This document shows positions 6,099 to 11,295 of a stretch of 11,295 bases of DNA, piece after piece (position 1 is the stretch's first letter; the number at the start of each line of letters is the position of its first letter). Made by a program: the position numbers and the translations under genes. The notes under the pieces were generated by a model. The model saw only the letters and a list, made by a program, of their open reading frames with translations. It was not told the DNA's origin and did no database searches. Source of the DNA: Aquimarina sp. (GTDB lineage Bacteria > Bacteroidota > Bacteroidia > Flavobacteriales > Flavobacteriaceae); assembly GCA_002697475.1 (NCBI GenBank), contig NZVW01000066.1, positions 1 through 11,295 on the forward strand, given 5' to 3'.

Positions 6099-6849
6099 GT
6101 TTATTTTGAATCGCTTCAGTAATTACTTTATATATTTTTTTATGTTCAATATCTGAAATTTGATTAAGATGTCTCTCAATAGTCTTTAGATCATTCCTTA
6201 TTGCCGGACCCGTCTGTGATTTTTCAGGGGGCAAAGTAAGTGCCTTTTCTGCAGTTTCAATAATTAAAGGATGCAAAATTTCAAAAGGAATATCATTTTG
6301 ATCACATTCCTCTTTAGCAATGGTAAACATATAGTTGCTGAAATTATTGGCAAACACAGCTGCAACGTGAAGCATTTTTCGCTGCTCAGAGGATATCTCA
6401 TATACTTTTGGAGAAAGCGAAGAAGCTATTTTTTTAATGAGATTGAGGTCTTCCTTATGCTCTGCCTCCAGACAAAAAGGAACCTTGGTAAAATCTACAT
6501 GCTTGTTTTTACTAAAAGACTGCAATGGATAAAAAACACCTCTTCGATGCTTATTATTTATACTATTTATCGATACGCTTCCTGAGGTATGCACAACTAA
6601 ATGATCACCTTCAGGAATTTCTGAAGATACTTCTGCAATAGCATCGTCACTAATTGCCAATATATATAAATTTGCCTTGGCCAATTGTTTGATGTCACTT
6701 ACGACCAGATGTACTGCATTTTCTTCTTTTGATAAGGCTAAACCTCTTCTATTATAGCATTGAACTATATCAACATCATCGATATCTTTTAAAGCAATGA
6801 ACAGGTGTGAAGCGACATTTCCTGAACCGATAATAACTATTTTAGTCAT
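6082..6849 (-). CDS. Rossmann-fold and DUF2520 domain protein
   Basis: This 255-residue protein has an N-terminal NAD(P)-binding Rossmann domain (about 1-115, with IIGSGNVASHL at 6-16) and a C-terminal helical DUF2520 domain (about 130-250). The layout resembles ProC or F420-dependent NADP oxidoreductase relatives. Conserved pieces are HTSGSVSI at 87-94, GVFYPLQSFSK at 104-114 and HVAAVFANNFSNY at 161-173. The reaction is unknown. It heads the minus-strand cluster and overlaps the KdsC-like gene by 17 bases; a DUF2520 gene next to a KdsC-like HAD gene is, to my knowledge, common in Bacteroidetes. The only promoter-like element close upstream is TATTTTAG (complement of 6854-6861), one mismatch from the consensus and almost touching the ATG, so a very short or absent leader is possible. 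Confidence 0.85.
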   Translation of the reverse strand: MTKIVIIGSGNVASHLFIALKDIDDVDIVQCYNRRGLALSKEENAVHLVVSDIKQLAKANLYILAISDDAIAEVSSEIPEGDHLVVHTSGSVSINSINNKHRRGVFYPLQSFSKNKHVDFTKVPFCLEAEHKEDLNLIKKIASSLSPKVYEISSEQRKMLHVAAVFANNFSNYMFTIAKEECDQNDIPFEILHPLIIETAEKALTLPPEKSQTGPAIRNDLKTIERHLNQISDIEHKKIYKVITEAIQNKHGKKL

Positions 6850-6956
6850 AGCGCTAAAATAATGAAGAATAGTATAAATATCCTAACATAGATGAACATC
6901 TGTTAAATCAACAAAAACAACATCTTATTCATAGGCAATTTTCCTTTTAAAAGCTG

Positions 6957-6964
6957 TAAATTTG
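6957..6964 (+). promoter_or_regulatory. Bacteroidetes-type -7 element for ccsBA
   Basis: TAAATTTG matches the TAnnTTTG consensus exactly. Transcription would start near 6970, leaving a leader of about 20 bases before the ATG at 6989. No convincing -33 TTTG is seen at the usual distance. A TTG start at 6962 would sit within this element, which argues against that start. Confidence 0.6.
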
Positions 6965-6988
6965 CCCAGTTTTAAAAAGACCTTTACT

Positions 6989-9900
6989 ATGCAAAAAAAG
7001 CTAATTAGCATTTTGTTTTCTACCAGGCTTATGGCCATTCTGTTTATTGTTTTTGCGGTATCAATGGCAATAGGGACTTTTGTTGAAGATAAACACGGAA
7101 CCAGTGCAGCAAGAATATTAATCTATAATGCTTGGTGGTTTGAAGCTATAATGATATTTTTTGTAATCAACTTTTGTGGAAATATTAGTAGATATCAATT
7201 GTATAAAAAGGAAAAATGGGCCACCCTATTACTACACTTGTCTTTTATTCTCATAATTATTGGTGCCTTTGTGACCAGATATATTAGTTATGAAGGTGTA
7301 ATGCCTATAAGAGAAGGCGAAACAACTTCTTCTTTCCTATCCGAGAAAACATACCTTAAAGTCTTTTTAGATGGTGAAATTGATGGGGAAGCAAAAAGGC
7401 GGACAATTTTAAAATCACTTGAACTATCTGAGTATACTGAAGCTTCAAACGATTTTACCCTGAATACTGACTTTAACGGGGAACCAGTTACTATAAAATA
7501 TAAAGAATACATCAGCGGTGCAGAGCTTGGCCTTGTTGAAACTGAAGATGGTGATAATTACATTAAAATTGTTGAAGCAGGAGGAGGGAACAGGCATGAT
7601 CACTACCTAAAAGAAGGTGAAGTTAGCAATATACATAATGTGTTATTTGCCTTTAATAAACCTACAGATGGTGCTGTCAATATTACATATAGAAATGACG
7701 AATACTTGTTAGAATCTCCTTTTGATGGCTCTTTTATGCGTATGGCAGATCAATTTCAGGGATTAGTTTTTAAAGACAGTGTACAGCCCCTGATACTGAG
7801 ATCCCTGTACCAAACTGCAGGAATGCAGTTTGTTATTCCAGAGCCTGTAATAACAGGTAAATATGATGTTATTCCTCTAGAAACAAAAGAGAAAGGCCAA
7901 CAAGATGCATTACTTCTTGAGGTTACAGCGAATGGTGAAACTAAGGAAGTTAAATTATTAGGGGGTAAAGGCTATTATAATGATATGAAGATGATTGAGC
8001 TTGGTAACCTGGATCTCTATTTTTCATTTGGATCTAAACAACTGGAATTACCTTTTGCATTAAAATTGAATGACTTTATTGCAGATAAATATCCGGGAAC
8101 TGAGAAAGTCTATAAAGCCTTTAAAAGTAAAGTTGAAATTGTAGATCAAGGGAAATCTGAACCTTATGATATTTATATGAATCACGTGCTTGATCATGAA
8201 GGGTACCGTTTCTTTCAGGCATCTTTTGACCCGGATGAAAAGGGAACTATTCTATCAGTTAATCACGATCGTTGGGGTACCTGGATTACTTACGCGGGTT
8301 ATATTCTTTTATATTTAGGATTGATGCTTATTCTATTCACTAAAGGAAGCAGATTTAAGGACCTGGAAGTGCAGCTGAATAAAGTGAAATCAAAGAAAAA
8401 GTCTTTGATGACAGGTTTAGTATTGTTATTTAGTTTATCAGTTTTCGGACAAGAAGTTAATCAAGATCCTCATTCTCTTGACAACCATGTTACTTCTATA
8501 CCTACAAAGGCTCAGCTTGATTCTATTATAAGAGCTAATGCTGTGGATAAGGATCACGCTGCTAATTTTGGTAGCCTGGTGATTCAGGATGAGAGAGGGA
8601 GAATGAAGCCAGTGAATACCTTTTCTTCAGAGCTACTTAGAAAGTTAAGTAAAAAGGATACTTACGAAGGTTTGACGGCAGATCAGGTTTTTCTATCTAT
8701 GGTAGAGAATCCTTTTATATGGTATGGTGTTCCTATTATTGAGATTAAAAGAGAAAATGATAGTATCAGAAAAATACTGGGAGTACCAGCATCAGAAAGA
8801 CGAGTTTCTCTTATTGATCTTGTAGATCCTGATGGATCTTATAAGTTAGATCCTTATCTTGAAAAGGCTAGCAGTACAAATAATCCAAGTCAGTTTGAAA
8901 AGGATTTCTTAAAAACACATGAAAAATTCTATTTACTTAATCAGGCTTTGGGAGGTGGAATTCTTAGAATTTTCCCAATACCTAACGATGAAAATAATAA
9001 ATGGGTTTCTGTACCACAGCTAAATGAAGCAAACTTTTCAGGTATGGATTCTGTTTATGTAAGACAGATACTGCCTATTTATAGACAATCTTTAGCTGAC
9101 GCCAGAAAAAGCGGAGATTACAGTAAAGCAGATCAATACCTCGATAGCATGAAAAGCTTTCAAAGAAAGTTTGGTAGCGATGTATTGCCTACTGAAAAGA
9201 AAATTAAGGCGGAGATAGCCTTAAATAAGTATGATATTTTTAGGACACTTTACCGATACTATATGATGATAGGTCTTTTGTTAATGATCTTTGTCATTAT
9301 ACGTATTTTCAAGGAGTCCAGAATCATTCGTTGGCTGATTCATGGAACCATAGGTATAGTGATTCTCTTTTTTATGATGCATACAGCAGGACTAATTATA
9401 AGGTGGTATGTATCGGGTCACGCACCCTGGAGTGACGCTTATGAATCAATGATTTATGTTGCTTGGGCAACTATAGCCTTAGGATTGGCATTTGGTAGAA
9501 AGAGTAATTTGACTATCGCTGCAACTACGTTTGTGGCAGCAATAATTCTGTTTTTTGCACATCAGAATTGGACAGATCCGGCAATAGCTAACTTACAACC
9601 GGTATTAGATTCTTATTGGGTATTAATTCACGTATCCATTATTGTGGGTAGTTACGGGCCTTTCTTTGTAGGAGCAATCTTAGGAGTGCTGGCTCTTTTA
9701 CTTATGATATTAACCACAAATTCGAATAAAAAGAGAATGGATTTAACTATTCGTGAGCTTACCATTATTAATGAAATGGCCTTAACTATAGGTTTAGTGA
9801 TGTTAACTATAGGAAACTTCCTCGGAGGAATGTGGGCTAATGAAAGTTGGGGTCGCTATTGGGGTTGGGACCCTAAAGAAACATGGGCTCTGGTAAGTAT

Positions 9901-10162
9901 TATGATATACGCATTTGTAATTCATATGAGATTAGTTCCTGGATTGAGAGGAAGATGGTTGTTTAATATGGTTTCAGTTTTTGCGATATCTACAATCTTA
10001 ATGACATATTTTGGAGTGAACTTTTACCTAAAAGGGTTGCACTCCTATGCTAGCGGAGATCAGGTCGTAACACCGACAGGAGTTTATTATAGTCTTATTG
10101 GATGGATAGTACTTAGTGCAGTTTCATATTGGCGTTATAAGATACATTACAAGAAGAGCTAA
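6989..10162 (+). CDS. ccsBA: CcsBA, fused ResB/CcsA cytochrome c haem lyase (System II)
   Basis: This 1057-residue inner-membrane protein joins a ResB/CcsB half and a CcsA half and is the System II cytochrome c synthetase, which moves haem to the periplasm and attaches it to CXXCH motifs of apocytochromes. The N-terminal half has membrane segments near 12-31, 48-63 and 78-96, a large periplasmic domain (about 105-425), and one more segment near 432-451. A linker with a hydrophobic, signal-like stretch (about 474-487) and a second periplasmic domain leads to CcsA segments from about 756. Haem features are all present: WGRYWGWDPKETW from residue 954 (the WWD motif), flanking periplasmic histidines H881 and H1018, and membrane histidines H83 and H979. 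Spacing from H881 to H979 (98) and to H1018 (137) is almost the same as I recall for Helicobacter hepaticus CcsBA (97 and 136). The ATG at 6989 is chosen because a -7 element lies at 6957-6964. The gene appears monocistronic. Confidence 0.95.
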   Translation: MQKKLISILFSTRLMAILFIVFAVSMAIGTFVEDKHGTSAARILIYNAWWFEAIMIFFVINFCGNISRYQLYKKEKWATLLLHLSFILIIIGAFVTRYISYEGVMPIREGETTSSFLSEKTYLKVFLDGEIDGEAKRRTILKSLELSEYTEASNDFTLNTDFNGEPVTIKYKEYISGAELGLVETEDGDNYIKIVEAGGGNRHDHYLKEGEVSNIHNVLFAFNKPTDGAVNITYRNDEYLLESPFDGSFMRMADQFQGLVFKDSVQPLILRSLYQTAGMQFVIPEPVITGKYDVIPLETKEKGQQDALLLEVTANGETKEVKLLGGKGYYNDMKMIELGNLDLYFSFGSKQLELPFALKLNDFIADKYPGTEKVYKAFKSKVEIVDQGKSEPYDIYMNHVLDHEGYRFFQASFDPDEKGTILSVNHDRWGTWITYAGYILLYLGLMLILFTKGSRFKDLEVQLNKVKSKKKSLMTGLVLLFSLSVFGQEVNQDPHSLDNHVTSIPTKAQLDSIIRANAVDKDHAANFGSLVIQDERGRMKPVNTFSSELLRKLSKKDTYEGLTADQVFLSMVENPFIWYGVPIIEIKRENDSIRKILGVPASERRVSLIDLVDPDGSYKLDPYLEKASSTNNPSQFEKDFLKTHEKFYLLNQALGGGILRIFPIPNDENNKWVSVPQLNEANFSGMDSVYVRQILPIYRQSLADARKSGDYSKADQYLDSMKSFQRKFGSDVLPTEKKIKAEIALNKYDIFRTLYRYYMMIGLLLMIFVIIRIFKESRIIRWLIHGTIGIVILFFMMHTAGLIIRWYVSGHAPWSDAYESMIYVAWATIALGLAFGRKSNLTIAATTFVAAIILFFAHQNWTDPAIANLQPVLDSYWVLIHVSIIVGSYGPFFVGAILGVLALLLMILTTNSNKKRMDLTIRELTIINEMALTIGLVMLTIGNFLGGMWANESWGRYWGWDPKETWALVSIMIYAFVIHMRLVPGLRGRWLFNMVSVFAISTILMTYFGVNFYLKGLHSYASGDQVVTPTGVYYSLIGWIVLSAVSYWRYKIHYKKS

Positions 10163-10180
10163 ACACGATGTAAATAAAAA

Positions 10181-10213
10181 AAACGGAAGTGTCATGAATA
10201 AACGCTTCCGTTT
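10181..10213. terminator. Hairpin terminator after ccsBA
   Basis: AAACGGAAGTG (10181-10191) pairs with CGCTTCCGTTT (10203-10213) over 11 positions with one T-G wobble, around an 11-base loop. It starts 18 bases past the ccsBA stop. The plus strand has only three T residues after the GC core, whereas the complement of 10173-10180 gives a longer T run on the minus strand, so it may act in both directions. Confidence 0.7.
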
Positions 10214-10276
10214 AAAAAATGCATATAAGCATAACCCTCTGTGTCGACTAAACACTACAAACCTATTGCATTTTTT
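10214..10276. repeat. AT-rich inverted repeat downstream of the ccsBA terminator
   Basis: AAAAAATGCA at 10214-10223 is exactly complementary to TGCATTTTTT at 10267-10276, with 43 bases between. Six of the ten pairs are an A run against a T run, so chance is plausible. If real, it could be a back-up terminator for ccsBA, since T residues follow on the plus strand. Confidence 0.3.
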
Positions 10277-10291
10277 TCAGATAAATGAGTT

Positions 10292-10316
10292 AAAAACCGG
10301 GAGCTATAGCCCCCGG
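10292..10316 (-). terminator. Intrinsic terminator on the minus strand, ending the putative RNA gene
   Basis: Positions 10297-10316 form a near-perfect 20-base palindrome (CCGGG...CCCGG with one internal mismatch) around a GCTATAGC centre. On the minus strand it is followed at once by TTTTT (complement of 10292-10296). No protein gene on the minus strand ends nearby; the element it would serve is the RNA candidate starting at 10675. Confidence 0.75.
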
Positions 10317-10675
10317 AACCGATAAATGGATGATGAATTTGAGGTTGTTATCATAAATAACGAATCTTCAAAATACCATAATCAGTTTTTGTTTAAAGTG
10401 AGCCATATACCATTCTAGCAACAAAGAAGATGATTTGTGTGTGTGAGTTCCGGGTAAGCCAATGTCCGGAACAATGTTGGTTTTAGGAAATAAGAGTTGA
10501 ATATCAGGTTGCTAGAAATAATTCTTAATATGTTATACCTTATTGTCACAATTTGTCAAACCATTATAGGATGCAATGTCGTGTGACTTATTTTGGTTTA
10601 GGAAATAATGTAATGTTTTCATAGTTTGTTGTTCAGTGCGGGAAAGTTCCCTTAATTTACTATGATAACAACCTC
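10297..10675 (-). ncRNA. Putative large structured RNA with closing stem, nested stems, promoter and terminator
   Basis: The minus strand carries a complete RNA-gene layout. A perfect TACATTTG promoter element (10687-10680) is followed after four bases by GAGGTTGTTATCATA (10675-10661), whose exact complement lies at 10355-10341. This is a 15-bp stem closing 335 bases. Inside are a perfect 10-bp stem (10517-10508 with 10422-10413) enclosing a 7-bp GC-rich hairpin (GTTCCGG at 10472-10466 with CCGGAAC at 10453-10447), a 6-bp stem (10587-10582 with 10550-10545), and a small hairpin at 10651-10640. After the closing stem come about 24 bases and a GC-rich terminator with a T tract. No RNase P, tmRNA, SRP or 6S signature was recognised. 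A 29-codon frame at 10533-10622 lies within it. The same inverted repeat could instead mark a miniature transposable element; the promoter, nested stems and terminator favour RNA. Function is unknown. Confidence 0.5.
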
Positions 10676-10679
10676 GTTT

Positions 10680-10687
10680 CAAATGTA
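10680..10687 (-). promoter_or_regulatory. Bacteroidetes-type -7 element of the putative RNA gene
   Basis: The minus strand reads TACATTTG, an exact TAnnTTTG match. A purine five bases downstream of its last G is the first base of the 15-bp closing stem (10675), the spacing expected for a transcription start. No clear -33 TTTG is present at the usual distance. Confidence 0.5.
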
Positions 10688-11109
10688 GGAAATAGGCTTC
10701 TATTGTTTTTACAGAAGTTCTTCAAAATTTTAACTGTTAAACCATAGAATTTTACTTTTTGATATAGTTAAAAAATTGTATAATAAATGATTATAAAATT
10801 TTTTTAATAATAATTCATACAAGGTAAAATCCAGAAAATAACGGTTTTTTAACATCTTGTGTATGTTTTGACCTGATAATTTAATACGCATGCCGAAAAA
10901 ATATGCAAACTGGGTATAGATGTTTAGCAAGATTAGCGTTTAATTAGATTCTTAGGCTAAGCAGAAGTACTTGTTAGCGAAACGGTTTGAAAACTGAATT
11001 GATGGTTGATCAAAAGCTTCGTGACGTTTGTGATTGAAAAATCAAATGATTCAGACAATTGAATTTAATAACGGGAATATGAAATTTTGTTCTAGTTAAG
11101 TGTATTTGA
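10688..11109. other. Intergenic stretch without a convincing gene
   Basis: This AT-rich stretch separates the RNA candidate from the glycosyltransferase stop. A minus-strand frame at 10730-10930 opens only with TTG, is dominated by AT-rich codons (F, L, Y, N, K) and resembles nothing I know. Small hairpins occur, such as TGATT-GAAA-AATCA at 11031-11044. No perfect TAnnTTTG element and no strong terminator for the glycosyltransferase were seen. Confidence 0.5.
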
Positions 11110-11295
11110 TCAAGAGGTGGTTAATCCTTTTCTTACCATATTACCCCATTTTTTCTTTTTATTAAAATAGTAATCTATATTTCCACGTATGGCTGCATAT
11201 AAGGCAAAGGGGTGAAGTATAAAAGGCTCTAAAGCACTCAGTAAAATTAATTGCAGACCGGTTCCTTTCTTTTTGTATTGATGAAAGGTCAGTTC
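11110..11295 (-). CDS. C-terminal end of a family 2 glycosyltransferase (partial)
   Basis: Only the last 61 residues are in the window; the gene enters from the right edge and stops with TGA at 11112-11110. A polar start (ELTFHQYKKKGTG) is followed by a hydrophobic segment of about 25 residues (LQLILLSALEPFILHPFALY) and a basic tail with GNIDYYFNKKKKWGNMVRKG. This ending, a membrane helix with a conserved HP and then KKKWG-M-RKG, is typical of membrane-anchored family 2 glycosyltransferases common in Bacteroidetes, which build surface polysaccharides or glycolipids. The catalytic domain is outside the window, so the assignment rests on the tail alone. It is convergent with ccsBA, 947 bases away. 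Confidence 0.6.
   Translation of the reverse strand, partial: ELTFHQYKKKGTGLQLILLSALEPFILHPFALYAAIRGNIDYYFNKKKKWGNMVRKGLTTS

Noticed and set aside
6962..6988. TTG start for ccsBA nine codons upstream
   Set aside because: The codon lies within the TAAATTTG promoter element, and the ATG at 6989 matches the family start.
7288..7512. Minus-strand reading frame within ccsBA
   Set aside because: It is a shadow of the periplasmic domain coding sequence with no family features or promoter.
10116..10325. Plus-strand reading frame overlapping the end of ccsBA
   Set aside because: It runs through the ccsBA 3' end and both terminator hairpins, and its sequence is unlike any protein.
10297..10675. RNase P RNA, tmRNA, SRP RNA or 6S RNA as the identity of the RNA candidate
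   Set aside because: No GGAAAGTCCGGGC-type core of RNase P, no tRNA-like ends or CCA of tmRNA, no SRP Alu/GGAAG loop, and not the long open hairpin of 6S RNA.
10341..10675. Retron non-coding RNA with flanking inverted repeats
   Set aside because: No reverse transcriptase gene lies on either side; the neighbours are ccsBA and a glycosyltransferase.
10341..10675. Miniature inverted-repeat transposable element
   Set aside because: Not excluded, but no target-site duplication is visible next to the 15-bp arms, and promoter, nested stems and terminator are better explained by an RNA gene. A genome-wide copy count would decide.
10484..10694. CRISPR-like array from three TAGGAAATA copies (10484, 10599, 10686)
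   Set aside because: Repeats are too short, spacing is irregular (115 and 87), and two copies are part of a longer module while the third overlaps the promoter.
10730..10930. Minus-strand reading frame of 66 codons in the gap before the glycosyltransferase
   Set aside because: It opens only with TTG, lies in very AT-rich DNA, is made of F/L/Y/N/K-type codons, has no promoter element and resembles no family I know.

Overview
The window reads as chromosome from a marine-type member of the Bacteroidetes, most likely Flavobacteriia. It is AT-rich and genes start without clear Shine-Dalgarno sites. Exact copies of the Bacteroidetes -7 promoter element (TAnnTTTG) lie just upstream of several starts. 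The gene families fit too: a fused ResB/CcsA cytochrome c synthetase, a Rossmann/DUF2520 protein next to a KdsC-like phosphatase, and an NhaC antiporter. No insertion sequence, prophage, CRISPR array, rRNA or tRNA was seen.

Layout from left to right. On the minus strand, positions 1-943 hold most of a PLP-dependent aminotransferase that closely resembles Shewanella KdnA (8-amino-Kdo synthesis); its C-terminus lies outside the window. Behind it is an NfsB-like nitroreductase (minus), divergent from a hotdog acyl-CoA thioesterase (plus). A perfect hairpin separates the thioesterase from a convergent NhaC-type Na+/H+ antiporter (minus), which carries an unusual hydrophilic insertion. A 392-bp intergenic space follows. 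It holds the nhaC promoter and an orphan intrinsic terminator pointing toward a GTG-started CAAX-type membrane protease (plus). The protease meets head-on a minus-strand cluster in the order DUF2520 protein, KdsC-like phosphatase, RdgB. Divergent from that cluster is the largest gene, a complete 1057-residue CcsBA haem lyase (plus), ending in a hairpin terminator. The right edge has the last 61 codons of a family 2 glycosyltransferase on the minus strand.

The KdsC-like phosphatase makes Kdo, the sugar that the KdnB/KdnA pair converts to 8-amino-Kdo. The two ends of that lipopolysaccharide inner-core pathway therefore lie about 5 kb apart here. RdgB (nucleotide sanitation), NhaC (ion homeostasis) and CcsBA (c-type cytochromes) are independent housekeeping functions.

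The most interesting region is the 947 bp between ccsBA and the glycosyltransferase, which has no convincing protein gene. Its minus strand has a complete RNA-gene layout. A perfect TACATTTG promoter element is followed five bases later by a 15-bp stem whose partner lies 335 bp away, with nested stems inside. A GC-rich intrinsic terminator with a U tract ends it. The interior holds two related modules about 115 nt apart, each a near-identical 16-17 nt segment followed by a stem-loop whose loop carries GACAUUG. I do not recognise it as RNase P RNA, tmRNA, SRP RNA or 6S RNA, and I propose it as an uncharacterised structured RNA of about 380 nt.
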